This document shows, piece by piece, positions 1 to 8,109 of a stretch of DNA of 34,699 bases. Numbering within the stretch: the stretch's first letter is position 1; the number at the start of each line of letters is the position of its first letter. A model generated the notes under the pieces. That model was not told the origin of the DNA and did no database searches. It worked only from the letters and a program-made list of their open reading frames with translations. A program made the position numbers and the translations under genes. Source of the DNA: Vicinamibacteria bacterium. Its GTDB lineage: Bacteria; Acidobacteriota; Vicinamibacteria; Vicinamibacterales; UBA8438. The DNA is taken from the NCBI GenBank assembly GCA_022821235.1, contig JAJEEA010000326.1, positions 1-34,699 on the forward strand, written 5' to 3'.

Positions 1-155
1 GGCGACCCGACCGGCGTGGTTCGGGCGCCGGCCGCGGGCGGGGTCGACCGGATGACGGCTCAGCGCGGCGACCCGACCGGCGTGGTTCGGGCGCCGGCCG
101 CGGGCGGGGTCGACCGGATGACGGCGCGGCGCGGCGACCCGACCGGCGTGGTTTC
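1..155. repeat. 66-bp tandem repeat, about 2.3 copies
   Basis: Two nearly identical 66-bp units lie at 1-66 and 67-132, and a third begins at 133 and loses identity near 155. The units differ only at their last few bases (CTCAGCGC against CGCGGCGC). The window edge cuts the array, so the true copy number is unknown. The period is a multiple of three, so open frames run through it on both strands, but the resulting peptide (repeats of GDPTGVVRAPAAGGVDRMTA) resembles no protein I know. I read it as non-coding repeat DNA downstream of otsB. Confidence 0.85.
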
Positions 156-221
156 GGCCACCGGCAGCCCCGGGAGCCCGAGGCACGAGCTTCGCGCCAG
201 CGAAACTCCCAACGCGACCGA

Positions 222-270
222 AGGTCGCCCCGTCGCCCCGTCGCCCGGTCGCCCCGTCGCCCCGTCGCCA
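222..270. repeat. Short GTCGCCCC-type octamer repeat
   Basis: About six imperfect copies of an 8-bp unit (GTCGCCCC) run up to the stop codon of the minus-strand trehalose-phosphatase gene. It is a simple-sequence tract beside the 66-bp array and may vary in length between strains. Confidence 0.6.
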
Positions 271-273
271 GGG

Positions 274-1146
274 TCAGCGATCCGCGGTGAGGGACACGAG
301 GCGGTCGAGGAGCTGCTCGACGGCGGCGGGGTCGGGCAGGCGGTGGGCCGCGGCCGACGGGGCCCGGCCGACGATGACGGTCACGCCGCGGTCGCCGACG
401 GCCTCGAACGCGTGCTCGTCGGTGCGGTCGTCACCCAGGTAGACCGTGCGCATGGGCGCCCCGAGCCGGCGGGTCGCGTTCCCTTCTATCCAGTGGACCG
501 CGTTGCCCTTGTTCCAGGCGATGTCCGGGAGCAGCTCGAACACGCAGTGTCCGCGCTGGACCCGCGCGCGCCCCGCGCGGAGGGCGGGAGAAACGAGCGC
601 CCAGAACGTCTCCTCCGCCCGCGCCCGATCCACGGGGGCGGCGGCGCGGACGTGCAGGGCCACCGACAGGTCCTTGTCTTCCAGGAAGACCCCGTCGAGG
701 TGGCGGACGGCGGCGGCGAGCGATGCCCTCAGCTCCTGCAGCCGGCCGCGGTAGGCGGCGAGCTGGCCGACGGTGAAGCCGCCGTCGGGGCCGAGGATCT
801 CCATGCCGTGGAGGCCCGCGTAGTAGACCGGCCCGTCGAGGGCGGCGCGGCCCCGGATGTCGGCGGCCCGCCGTCCGCTGACGATGCCGACGCACAGGGC
901 GGGCCGGCGGGCGAGGGTGGACAGGGCGGCGCGGCGGGGCTCGGCGAGCTGCACGGACTCCGGATCGTTCCGGAACTCGCACAGCGTCCCGTCGAAATCG
1001 CTCAGGAGGAGTATCCGGGACCGGCCGCCAGCGACGACCGCCTCCGCGACGTCCGCCACCGGCGAGAATGCGGTCGGGCCGCCCCGGCGCGAGTCCGGAG
1101 ACCGCCGATCAGCGCCGGGTGGTCCGGGACGACCCGGGTCGGCCAT
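274..1146 (-). CDS. otsB: Trehalose-6-phosphate phosphatase (OtsB family, HAD superfamily)
   Basis: This cytoplasmic enzyme would remove the phosphate from trehalose 6-phosphate, the last step of the OtsA/OtsB route. From the upstream TTG at 1161 the frame has 295 residues. The ATG at 1146 used here gives 290, and a GTG at 1059 would give 261. In the 295-residue numbering the HAD nucleophile motif DFDGT is at 55-59, the second motif is IVSGR at 93-97, the GLHGMEI segment specific to the family follows near 116, the motif III lysine is K218 in WNKGNAV, and GDDRTDEHAF is at 243-252. The ATG start overlaps the upstream DUF6152 gene by 38 nt; the GTG would remove the overlap but lacks a Shine-Dalgarno, so the start is uncertain. 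No otsA is present in the window. Function is clear from motifs. Confidence 0.9.
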   Translation of the reverse strand: MADPGRPGPPGADRRSPDSRRGGPTAFSPVADVAEAVVAGGRSRILLLSDFDGTLCEFRNDPESVQLAEPRRAALSTLARRPALCVGIVSGRRAADIRGRAALDGPVYYAGLHGMEILGPDGGFTVGQLAAYRGRLQELRASLAAAVRHLDGVFLEDKDLSVALHVRAAAPVDRARAEETFWALVSPALRAGRARVQRGHCVFELLPDIAWNKGNAVHWIEGNATRRLGAPMRTVYLGDDRTDEHAFEAVGDRGVTVIVGRAPSAAAHRLPDPAAVEQLLDRLVSLTADR

Positions 1147-1576
1147 TGGAACCGGCGCCAAGCGTGGCCGGCGGGGCCGGCTCGCACAAGTTGTCTTCGG
1201 TGTCCGGAGCCGGCGCGCCAGGGTGAATCCGGGCCACGTTCAGCAGGTACAGCCGGTACGCGCCCGGGTCTCGCCCGGGGTTGCCGCACATCCTCACGCG
1301 GTCGCCGACGTTGATGTCCCCCGCCGTCCAGCCCAGGCGCCGCAGCCGGCTCGCGGCGCGCCACTCGACGGCCCAGGTATGGAGGTCGCCGTCGCGGTCG
1401 GCCACGCGGAGGTGCACCATGGAGTGCGGGTTGCCGAACAGGAAGGACGTCACGTCGCCTTCGAGGACGATGGTGCGTTCCTCGTCGTAGACCTCGGCGG
1501 TGGGGTGATGGGCGTGAACCGGCAGGTCCACGAGGCTGGCGCCCGCGACGATCAGCACGGCCAGGTAGCGCGTCAT
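1109..1576 (-). CDS. Exported DUF6152 family protein
   Basis: The 155-residue product has an N-terminal signal peptide (MTRYLAVLIVAGASLVDLPVHA) followed by HHPTAEVYDEERTIVLEGDV and a small beta-rich domain with FLFGNPHSMVHL. This is the usual pattern of DUF6152, an uncharacterised exported family in which the HH after the signal peptide and the FGNPH segment are typical. A purine-rich Shine-Dalgarno (GGGGAGGGAACG) directly precedes the ATG. The C-terminal 25 residues (after ARIHPG) are proline- and arginine-rich and probably unstructured. It overlaps the downstream otsB start, so the two may be translationally coupled, but a shared function is not evident. Confidence 0.8.
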   Translation of the reverse strand: MTRYLAVLIVAGASLVDLPVHAHHPTAEVYDEERTIVLEGDVTSFLFGNPHSMVHLRVADRDGDLHTWAVEWRAASRLRRLGWTAGDINVGDRVRMCGNPGRDPGAYRLYLLNVARIHPGAPAPDTEDNLCEPAPPATLGAGSNGRPGSSRTTRR

Positions 1577-1629
1577 CGTTCCCTCCCCTCGGAGCCCCCG
1601 GGGGCCCGCGGCCCCGGGGACCGATCGCT

Positions 1630-1658
1630 ATCATACTGCGGGATCCCTCGCGGTTCAT
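1630..1658 (-). promoter_or_regulatory. Possible promoter for the DUF6152 gene
   Basis: On the minus strand TATGAT (1635-1630) lies 17 bp from a weak -35 (ATGAAC, 1658-1653). The predicted leader of roughly 45 nt contains a GC palindrome (CCCCCGGGGG on the plus strand near 1600) before the Shine-Dalgarno. The -10 is good (5 of 6) and the -35 is poor, so this is tentative. Confidence 0.3.
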
Positions 1659-1702
1659 TCCTGAAGTTTGTCTGAACGGACGCCGGCGGGGCAGACCTCG
1701 CG

Positions 1703-1942
1703 CCGTGGACCGGCGCGGACTGCTGTAGGCTTGGTTGGATGGGCAGCGGCGCGGCAAGGCGGCGATGTCCGGGGCGGGCGTTGGCGCCGCAGACCGGCGC
1801 GGCCGGCCGCAGGCATGATTGGGCGGGCAGCGGCGCGGCAAGGCGGCGATGGTCCGGGGCGGGCGTTGGCGCCGTGGACCGGCGCGGCCCGCCGTAGGCA
1901 TGGTCGGGCGGGCAGCGGCGCGGCAGGGCGGCGATGTCCGGA
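1703..1942. repeat. 84-bp tandem repeat, nearly three copies
   Basis: Units start at about 1703, 1787 and 1872, with a period of 84 bp, then 85 bp because of one extra G. The conserved parts are GGACCGGCGCGG, a variable GTAGGC-TGGTTGG/TGATTGG segment, GGGCAGCGGCGCGGCAAGGCGGCGATG and GGGGCGGGCGTTGGCGCC. It fills most of the 458-bp gap between the divergent DUF6152 gene (minus) and the response regulator (plus). Open frames through it read IAALPRRCPP-type peptides and are not credible genes. Within the gap nothing else stands out apart from the weak promoter at 1630-1658. Confidence 0.85.
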
Positions 1943-2034
1943 GTGCGCTCCCTGTACCCGGGCTTCGAGACCGTTGACGCGATCGGGACCGTCAGGCGTG
2001 TTCGACCGCCGGACGCCATCGGAGACCGTCTGAG

Positions 2035-2784
2035 ATGTCGCCGACCACCACGGGCTCGTCCGGGAGCGACCCCGCCGAGGGGCCGCGGCCGGCGCCGGCC
2101 GGCCGCCTGCTCGTCGTCGAGGACGAGGAGAAGGTCGCCCTCGCCCTGCGCGAGGGCCTCGAGGGCGAGGGGTACGACGTCGTGGTCGAGACCACCGGCG
2201 AGGGCGCCTTCTTCCGCCTCGCGCGGGACCGGTTCGAGGTCGTCCTGCTCGACCTGATGCTGCCGGGGCGCGACGGACTCGAGATTCTCTCGGCCCTGCG
2301 CAAGCAGGGGCTCGACACGCCGGTGGTGGTGCTGACCGCGCGCGACACCCTGGAGGACCGGGTCGTCGGGCTCGACGCCGGGGCCGACGACTACCTGGTG
2401 AAGCCGTTCGCGTTCGCCGAGCTGCTCGCCCGCCTTCGCGCCGTCGGCCGCCGCGGACGGGCGAGCGACGCGGAACGGCTGGCCGTCGACACCCTCGAGA
2501 TCGACAGGGCGACCCGGCGGGTCACGCGGGCCGGGCAGGCCATCGAGCTGACCGCCAAGGAGTTCGACCTGTTGCATTACCTGACCGGCAACGCCCGCCA
2601 GGTCGTCTCGCGCGACACGCTGGCGCGCGAGGTGTGGCGCGAGACGGCCCGCAGCACCACCCTCGACAACGTCATCGACGTCCACATCTCCCGGCTGCGC
2701 CGCAAGATCGACCTCGACCATCCCGTCAGGCTGATCCACACCGTCCGGGGGGTCGGCTTCATGCTGCGGGCAGGTGAGCCGTGA
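2035..2784 (+). CDS. OmpR/PhoB-family response regulator
   Basis: This cytoplasmic DNA-binding regulator of a two-component system has 249 residues. The receiver domain spans about 23-140: acidic pair E29-D30 in VVEDEE, phospho-acceptor D73 in LLDLMLPGRDG, T101 in VLTARD and K123 in YLVKPF. The winged-helix effector domain (about 150-246) includes TAKEFDLLHYLTGN, VIDVHISRLRRKID and HTVRGVGFML. The ATG at 2035 follows GGAG at 2021-2024. A proline-rich stretch of about 22 residues precedes the receiver. The domain pattern is closest to the CusR/CopR/QseB branch, but the signal is not shown by the sequence. The stop overlaps the start of the kinase gene in GTGA, so the two are co-transcribed and coupled. 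Confidence 0.95.
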   Translation: MSPTTTGSSGSDPAEGPRPAPAGRLLVVEDEEKVALALREGLEGEGYDVVVETTGEGAFFRLARDRFEVVLLDLMLPGRDGLEILSALRKQGLDTPVVVLTARDTLEDRVVGLDAGADDYLVKPFAFAELLARLRAVGRRGRASDAERLAVDTLEIDRATRRVTRAGQAIELTAKEFDLLHYLTGNARQVVSRDTLAREVWRETARSTTLDNVIDVHISRLRRKIDLDHPVRLIHTVRGVGFMLRAGEP

Positions 2785-4196
2785 GCTGGCGCTGGGGCCC
2801 GCACACCTTGCGGGCGCGGCTGACGTTCCTGTACATGACGGTCATGGTGGCGGTGCTGGGGGTCTACGTCTCGGTGGTGCTGGTCCTGGTGGCCCGCAAC
2901 CTGTCGGACGCCCTCGACGCGCGGCTGCGCAGCGACTTCCGCTGGGCGGCGGAGATGGCCGAGCAGGGCCCGGACGGGTCCCTGTCGTGGTTCGAGGGGG
3001 AGCCGTGGACGGACGGCCCGTGGCTCCAGGTGTGGACCCCCGGCGGCGAGCTCATCTACCGGACGTCGGTCGCGGCGCGGCTGCCGGTGCCGGCGAGCGA
3101 ATCGCTCGTGGCCGAGGCGGACGGCCGGATCCGCTCGATGCCGGACGATCCGGCGCCGTTCCGCATCCTGGGCGGCCGGGCCACCGTGGGCGGGCGGCCG
3201 GTGGTGATACAGGTCGGCCGTTCCGAGGCCTTCACGCGGCTCGAGGTGCGCGAGCTCGCGGTCCTCCTGCTGCTGGGGCTGCCCCTGACGGTGGCGGTGG
3301 CCGGCGCCGGCGGCTATGTCCTGGCGCGGGGCGCGCTGTCGCCGCTGCAACGCATGGCCGAGCGGGCACGCGCCATCACCGCCGCCAACCTCGACGAGCG
3401 GCTGCCCATCGACAGCCCGCGCGACGAGCTCGGCCGGCTCGCGGCGGTGTTCAACGACACCCTCGGCCGGCTCGAGTCCTCGTTCAATCAGATGCGGCAG
3501 TTCACGTCCGACGTCTCGCACGAGCTGCGGACGCCGCTGACGGCCATCCGCAGCGTCGGCGAGGTCGGCCTGCGCGAGCACCGCGACGCCGGCGCCTACG
3601 AGCAGGTCATCCAGAGCATGCTCGAGGAGACCGACCGGCTGACGCGCCTCGTCGACCGGCTGCTGCTCGTGTCGCGCGCCGACCGCGGCGAGCTCGCGCT
3701 GGCTCACCGTCCGGTCGAGCTCGGCGCCATCGCCGACGACGTGGCCGCGCATCTCGGGGTGCTGGCCGAGGAGAAGCGGCAGTCGATGACGGTCGAGCAT
3801 GAGGCCCGGGCGCGATGTCTCGGCGACCAGATCGCGCTGCGCCAAGCGGTGATCAACCTCGTCGACAACGCGATTCGGTACACGCCGGCCGAGGGCGAGA
3901 TCCGGCTCCGCGTGGCCGTCTCGTCCGGCGACGCGGTGCTCGAGGTGAGCGACACGGGGCCCGGCATTCCCGCCCGCGACCGGTCCCGGCTCTTCGAGCG
4001 GTTCTACCGCGGCGCGCACGGCGGGGCCTCCGGGGGAAGCGGCCTGGGCCTCTCCATCGCCAAGTGGGCGGTCGAGGCCAGCCACGGGCAACTCGCCTAC
4101 GAGCGCATCGACGGCCGCGGCAGCCGGTTTCGAATCACCCTCCCGCTGGCGCCCGGGACGCCGGTGGGAGAGCCGGCGGCCGCGGGCGGTGCGTGA
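2781..4196 (+). CDS. Membrane sensor histidine kinase (HAMP-HisKA-HATPase)
   Basis: This inner-membrane kinase of 471 residues is the partner of the preceding regulator; its GTG start overlaps that gene's TGA by 4 nt. Transmembrane helix 1 is about 13-37 and helix 2 about 160-182, leaving a periplasmic sensor loop of some 120 residues. A HAMP linker follows (about 183-235). The dimerisation and phospho-acceptor site is H247 in SDVSHELRTPLTAIRS. The ATPase domain has the N box INLVDNAIRY, the G1 box VSDTGPGIP and the G2 box GGSGLGLSIAK. All residues needed for autophosphorylation appear intact. The periplasmic loop shows no recognisable ligand motif, so the stimulus is unknown. Confidence 0.95.
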   Translation: MSWRWGPHTLRARLTFLYMTVMVAVLGVYVSVVLVLVARNLSDALDARLRSDFRWAAEMAEQGPDGSLSWFEGEPWTDGPWLQVWTPGGELIYRTSVAARLPVPASESLVAEADGRIRSMPDDPAPFRILGGRATVGGRPVVIQVGRSEAFTRLEVRELAVLLLLGLPLTVAVAGAGGYVLARGALSPLQRMAERARAITAANLDERLPIDSPRDELGRLAAVFNDTLGRLESSFNQMRQFTSDVSHELRTPLTAIRSVGEVGLREHRDAGAYEQVIQSMLEETDRLTRLVDRLLLVSRADRGELALAHRPVELGAIADDVAAHLGVLAEEKRQSMTVEHEARARCLGDQIALRQAVINLVDNAIRYTPAEGEIRLRVAVSSGDAVLEVSDTGPGIPARDRSRLFERFYRGAHGGASGGSGLGLSIAKWAVEASHGQLAYERIDGRGSRFRITLPLAPGTPVGEPAAAGGA

Positions 4197-4445
4197 TCTC
4201 CTCCCCGCCCCGAGTGCGTTGCGCCCCGGTCGGAATACGCCCCCGTGCCCTCCCTCGTCGTGCCTTGTCAGACGGGCGCCTCGCCGGTTCGCCGACGCCT
4301 CCGGGGACGATGCAACGCGGGTTTTCGCCACCGGGGTTCCCCGGTTGCGGATCGACGCACCGACCCACGGCTCTCTGCCGCTCCGGGCCGGCGGGAGAAC
4401 GGTGTTCGCGGCCGGTGCGTGGCCGGTCCCGGCGCCGGCGCGCGG

Positions 4446-4475
4446 TTGCCTGCGACGGGTGCTCCGGCGTACGAT
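4446..4475 (+). promoter_or_regulatory. Promoter of mqnE, probably leaderless
   Basis: A -35-like TTGCCT (4446-4451) and a -10-like TACGAT (4470-4475) are 18 bp apart. The GTG start of mqnE at 4482 lies 6 nt after the -10, where transcription itself should begin. No Shine-Dalgarno is visible before the GTG. Both hexamers match the consensus at 4 of 6 positions, so the call rests mainly on spacing. Confidence 0.45.
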
Positions 4476-4481
4476 AGTCGG

Positions 4482-5603
4482 GTGCTGGACGCCGCCGCCG
4501 CTCCCCCGTCGCCCTCGCGGCTCGCGCGGACCGGGCTCCTCGACATCGCCGAGAAGCTCGACGCCGGGGTCCGGCTGAGCCACGACGACGGCGTGAGGCT
4601 GTTCGCCTGCCCCGACCTGCTGGCCCTGGGCTGGCTCGCCAACCGCGAGCGCGAGCGGCGGCACGCGGGGCGGACGTACTTCAACCACAACATCCGCATC
4701 GAGGCGACCAACGTCTGCGTGGCGAGCTGCCTGTTCTGCGCGTTCGCGCGGCTGCAGCCCGGCGACGACGGCGCCTACACCCTGACCCTCGAGCAGGTGT
4801 GGGACAAGCTGCGGTCCCGGCGCGACCAGGCCCTGACCGAGGTGCACGTGGTGAACGGCCTGCACCCGGACCTGCCGTTCGACTACTACCTGGAGCTGCT
4901 GCGGGGGTTCAAGCGCATCCGCCCCGACGTGCACCTCAAGTGCTTCACGGCGGTGGAGATCGCGTTCTTCGCCGACCTCTACGGCAGGACCGACGAGCAG
5001 GTGCTGTGCGAGCTGATGGCGGCGGGGCTCGACTCGCTGCCGGGGGGCGGGGCCGAGGTGTTCGCCGAGCGCGTCCGCCGCAAGATCTGCCACGACAAGT
5101 GCGGCACCGAGCGCTACCTCGACATCCACCGCACCGCGCACCGGCTGGGCATGCGCTCGAACGTGACGATGCTCTACGGGCACATCGAGACCGACGACGA
5201 GCGGGTCGACCACATGCTGCGGGCCCGCGCCCTGCAGGACGAGACGGGCGGGTTCCAGGCGTTCATCCCGCTGGCGTTCCACCCCGACAACAACCAGATG
5301 CGGAAGCTGCCGGCCCCGACCGCGGCCGACACGCTGCGGGTGCACGCGGTGGCGCGGCTCGTGCTCGACAACGTGCCCCACATCAAGGCGTTCTGGATCG
5401 CGACGGGGGTCGAGACGGCGCAGACGGCCCTGTGGTTCGGCGTGGACGATCTCGACGGGACGGTGCAGGAGGAGCAGATCTACCACATGGCCGGCGCCCG
5501 GACGCCGGAGGCGATGACCACCGGCGACATCAGCCGGTTGATCCGCGTCGCGGGCCGCGACCCGGTCGAGCGCGACACGCTCTACAACGTCGTCTCGGCG
5601 TGA
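4482..5603 (+). CDS. mqnE: Aminofutalosine synthase MqnE (radical SAM)
   Basis: MqnE joins the enolpyruvyl benzoate made by MqnA to the adenosyl group of SAM, giving aminofutalosine in the futalosine route to menaquinone. The 373-residue length from the GTG at 4482 fits the family; the frame stays open back to 4245 but that extension is arginine-rich and looks non-coding. The radical-SAM cluster motif CVASCLFCAF supplies three cysteines as CxxxCxxC. Other family signatures are NHNIRIEATNVC before the motif, EVHVVNGLHPD, LKCFTAVEI, GLDSLPGGGAEVF and the C-terminal WFGVDDLDGTVQEEQIYHMAGA. These favour MqnE over its paralogue MqnC. No other mqn gene lies in the window, so the pathway is presumably completed elsewhere. 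Confidence 0.92.
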   Translation: MLDAAAAPPSPSRLARTGLLDIAEKLDAGVRLSHDDGVRLFACPDLLALGWLANRERERRHAGRTYFNHNIRIEATNVCVASCLFCAFARLQPGDDGAYTLTLEQVWDKLRSRRDQALTEVHVVNGLHPDLPFDYYLELLRGFKRIRPDVHLKCFTAVEIAFFADLYGRTDEQVLCELMAAGLDSLPGGGAEVFAERVRRKICHDKCGTERYLDIHRTAHRLGMRSNVTMLYGHIETDDERVDHMLRARALQDETGGFQAFIPLAFHPDNNQMRKLPAPTAADTLRVHAVARLVLDNVPHIKAFWIATGVETAQTALWFGVDDLDGTVQEEQIYHMAGARTPEAMTTGDISRLIRVAGRDPVERDTLYNVVSA

Positions 5604-5886
5604 GTCCGCGCTGCCCGGGCTCGGCTCGAGCACAAGCAGGAACAGTGACGGACACAGACTTGCCGACTGCACGCTAGGCGCTGCCCCGTTTCCGCGGACC
5701 GGCGCTCCCGACACACACGGCGAGGTATTTTCGACGGCGTCCTGAACGCCACGCGTCGGCGTGGGCTCCGGCCACCGGCCCCGCACCAGCGGCCGCGATG
5801 CGCCGGGCGGTGCGCGTTCGCGCGGCTCGAATCCCGAAACGGTCGAAGACCCCTCAACCCAAGAGACACGAAGGAGAGAATCCCGC

Positions 5887-6486
5887 ATGGCGCACGAGCT
5901 CCCCGTTCTGCCCTACGATTTCGACGCGCTGGCCCCGCACATCGACGAGCAGACGATGCGCATTCACCATGGCAAGCACCACGCGACCTACGTCGCCAAG
6001 CTGAACGGCGCCCTCGAGGGCCATCCCGACCTGCAGGGCCGGAGCGTGGAGGAGCTCGTCGGCGATCTCGACGCGGTGCCCGAGGGCATCCGCACCGCGG
6101 TGCGGAACAACGGCGGCGGGCACGCCAACCACACCCTGTTCTGGCAGGTCATGGCCCCGGACGGCGGCGGTTCGCCGACCGGCGCCGCAGCCGACGCCAT
6201 CGACGGCGCCTTCGGCGGCTTCGACGCCTTCAAGGAGAAGTTCGCGGCGGCCGCCGTGGGCCGCTTCGGCAGCGGCTGGGCGTGGCTCGTCAAGGACGGC
6301 GGCTCGGTGGCCATCGAGAGCACGCCGAACCAGGACACCCCGCTCATGAGCGGCCGCGTGCCCGTGCTCGGGCTCGACGTGTGGGAGCACGCCTACTACC
6401 TGAGCTACCAGAACCGGCGCCCCGACTACATCGCGGCGTGGTGGAACGTCGTGAACTGGGACGAGGTCAACCGCCGGCTGGGTTGA
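5887..6486 (+). CDS. sodA: Superoxide dismutase, Mn/Fe type
   Basis: This 199-residue enzyme converts superoxide to oxygen and hydrogen peroxide. The metal ligands are all present: H27 in [10 protein letters not shown]82 in [11 protein letters not shown], and D164 and H168 in [11 protein letters not shown]. The active-site glutamine sits at Q149 (TPNQDTPL) rather than near residue 75, and G76-G78 precede H82. That pattern is known for Mn-dependent or cambialistic enzymes, so sodA is preferred to sodB, though metal use cannot be settled from sequence. AAGGAG at 5871-5876 lies 10 nt before the ATG; the longer open frame from 5761 is upstream non-coding sequence. No export signal is seen, so it is probably cytoplasmic. 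A short imperfect hairpin follows the stop at 6489-6511. Confidence 0.95.
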   Translation: MAHELPVLPYDFDALAPHIDEQTMRIHHGKHHATYVAKLNGALEGHPDLQGRSVEELVGDLDAVPEGIRTAVRNNGGGHANHTLFWQVMAPDGGGSPTGAAADAIDGAFGGFDAFKEKFAAAAVGRFGSGWAWLVKDGGSVAIESTPNQDTPLMSGRVPVLGLDVWEHAYYLSYQNRRPDYIAAWWNVVNWDEVNRRLG

Positions 6487-6782
6487 CCGACGGTCCTCCA
6501 TGAAGGCCGTCCGTGCTGCCGCCGCCCTCTTTCCACCGGTTTCGGGCTCGTGTCGGCGGCCGGACGGGAGGTTCGTTCCAGAACGGTCGACCAGAGCCTG
6601 ACCCGTGACGACGGTGCGCTTCCCAACCGTAGGGGGGCAACCCACGCCGTGGGAGCCGACTCCGGGTAGCATTGGCTGGGCGGGCGGCGAAGCCGCGAGG
6701 GTGACGCTGCCTGTGGGAGTTCCGCGCGGGGTAGCCGGGGCTCGCGGCAGCCTCGGTTCACCGTCGTGCGCGGCGCGTCAAG

Positions 6783-7586
6783 ATGACCCTCTCCTTCGTC
6801 CTGTTCCTGTTCCTCGCCCACCTCGGGGTCGGCATCGTCTTCACCCTGGTCCTGGTGGGGAAGGAGGCCGGCGTCAAGTTCTTCCGGTTCAACGCCGGGT
6901 TCGCGGCGGTGCTGCTGCTCGTGGCGCTGGCCATGCGCCCCGAGCCGGTGCGGCTGGGGACGGACGTGCAGGGCGTGGCCTTCGGGCTGCTCCTGACCGC
7001 GACGGCCGCCGTGCTCGTCTATTGGGCGACCATCGGGCGCATGCTGGCGCGATTGCGGCCGCTCTGGGTCTGGACGGCGGTGCTCTCCGGCGGCGCGGCC
7101 CTCGTCGCGCAGGCGATGGCCGCGGCCGGCCCCGGGGGGCTGCCGGCGGCCCTGACCGCAGCGAGCTTCCTGACCTCGGCCGCCCTCCTGGGAGGCACAT
7201 CGACCGCGATGATCCTGGGCCACTGGTACCTCGTGCTGCCGTCGATGGACGTGTCGCTGCTCCAGTCGGTGGTCCGGTTCCACATCGGCTCGACGGCGTT
7301 GCGCATCCTCGTCGTGGCGGCCGCGGTGTGGTGGGGGATCGCGCTGGCCGAGCTGCCGGGGGTTCCCTTCGAGCGCCACATCCTCTCGATCGACGGCGTG
7401 TTCTTCTGGCAGCGGGTGCTCTTCGGCCTGCTGGGGCCGGTCGTCCTGGCCTACCTGACGTGGGAGACCGCCAAGATCCGGTCCACCCAGTCGGCCACCG
7501 GCATCCTCTACGTCGACTTCTTCACCGTCATCGTCGGCGAGGTGCTGGCGAAGTACCTGCTCGTCGCGACTTCGGTCCCGGTCTGA
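6783..7586 (+). CDS. Polytopic membrane protein of unknown function
   Basis: The 267-residue protein is almost entirely hydrophobic, with about seven or eight predicted membrane helices. The first begins at the N-terminus (MTLSFVLFLFLAHLGVGIVFTLVLVG). Histidines lie in or next to membrane segments (AHLGVG, LGHWYLVLP, VRFHIGS), which could bind a metal or haem, but this is a guess. The last third contains LTWETAKIRSTQSATGILYVDFFTVIVGEVLAKYLL. I do not recognise the family. The zinc-ribbon gene starts 5 nt after its stop, so the two are almost certainly one operon. The 296-bp gap before it, after the superoxide dismutase gene, shows no clear promoter. Confidence 0.75.
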   Translation: MTLSFVLFLFLAHLGVGIVFTLVLVGKEAGVKFFRFNAGFAAVLLLVALAMRPEPVRLGTDVQGVAFGLLLTATAAVLVYWATIGRMLARLRPLWVWTAVLSGGAALVAQAMAAAGPGGLPAALTAASFLTSAALLGGTSTAMILGHWYLVLPSMDVSLLQSVVRFHIGSTALRILVVAAAVWWGIALAELPGVPFERHILSIDGVFFWQRVLFGLLGPVVLAYLTWETAKIRSTQSATGILYVDFFTVIVGEVLAKYLLVATSVPV

Positions 7587-7591
7587 TCACC

Positions 7592-8056
7592 ATGGAAGTC
7601 ACCGTTCGTTGCCACCAGTGCGACAGCGCGCTGCCGTTGCGGCCCGACGCCGAGTCGGCGCAGATCGACTGCGGCCGGTGCGGCCAGGCCTTCCTGCTGT
7701 CGTTCTCCGATGCGGTCCGCGCGGACCGCGAGGTCGACCGGTGCCCGGTGTGCAAGGGGGGTGACTTCTACCTGCGGAAGGACTTCGACCCCAAGCTCGG
7801 GGTGACCATCGTGGTCATCGGCGCCTTGATCAGCGCCGGCTTCTACTACTTCGGCCTCGACCTCGTCGCCTACGGCATCCTCGCCGCCGCCACCCTGATC
7901 GACCTCGCGATCTACAGCCGGCTGAGTGACCTCACCGTCTGCTACCGGTGCCACGCCGAGTTCCGCGGCGACTACGAGCGCACCGCGGGGGCCTTCGACC
8001 TGCACACGGCCGACCTGCTCGAGCCCGAGTACGAGCGGCAGGTCGGCAAGCGGTAG
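7592..8056 (+). CDS. Zinc-ribbon membrane-anchored protein of unknown function
   Basis: The 154-residue protein starts with a treble of CxxC pairs: C7/C10 (VRCHQCDSAL), C27/C30 (DCGRCGQAF) and C51/C54 (DRCPVCKGGDFY). The first two pairs can form one zinc ribbon. A fourth CxxC (VCYRCHAEFRGDY) follows a hydrophobic hairpin (LGVTIVVIGALISAGFYYFGLDLVAYGILAAATLIDLAIY), so the third and fourth pairs could make a second ribbon on the same side of the membrane. The start ATG is 5 nt after the preceding membrane-protein stop. The role is unknown; zinc binding and partnership with its neighbour are inferred. Confidence 0.75.
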   Translation: MEVTVRCHQCDSALPLRPDAESAQIDCGRCGQAFLLSFSDAVRADREVDRCPVCKGGDFYLRKDFDPKLGVTIVVIGALISAGFYYFGLDLVAYGILAAATLIDLAIYSRLSDLTVCYRCHAEFRGDYERTAGAFDLHTADLLEPEYERQVGKR

Positions 8057-8109
8057 CTGGGCGCCTGCGGTCGCCTTGGAGCGGGGCGAGTCCTTATCGT
8101 GCAGGCGGT

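Noticed and set aside
1703-1942. Tandem repeats considered as a CRISPR array
   Set aside because: Units are adjoining and 84 bp long with no unique spacers, and no cas gene is present.
4330-4345. Perfect palindrome ACCGGGG-TT-CCCCGGT upstream of mqnE
   Set aside because: A two-base centre cannot form a stable RNA loop and short GC palindromes arise easily in such GC-rich DNA; no factor is suggested by its position more than 100 bp before the promoter.
5815-5840. GGCTCGAATCCCG resembling a tRNA T-arm
   Set aside because: No acceptor stem, anticodon arm or matching T-stem could be placed around it.
2577-5888. Minus-strand open frame of 1103 residues
   Set aside because: It is antisense to the response regulator, kinase and mqnE genes; its composition is dominated by R, H, V, A and E with no domain, as expected from the GC-rich complement of real genes.
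6489-6511. Imperfect hairpin after the superoxide dismutase gene as a terminator
   Set aside because: The stem is only five plus three pairs with a bulge and no T tract follows.
6605-7591. Upstream extension of the zinc-ribbon frame giving a 483-residue fusion
   Set aside because: The extension overlaps the membrane-protein gene in another frame and is arginine-rich; the ATG at 7592 gives a normal zinc-ribbon start.
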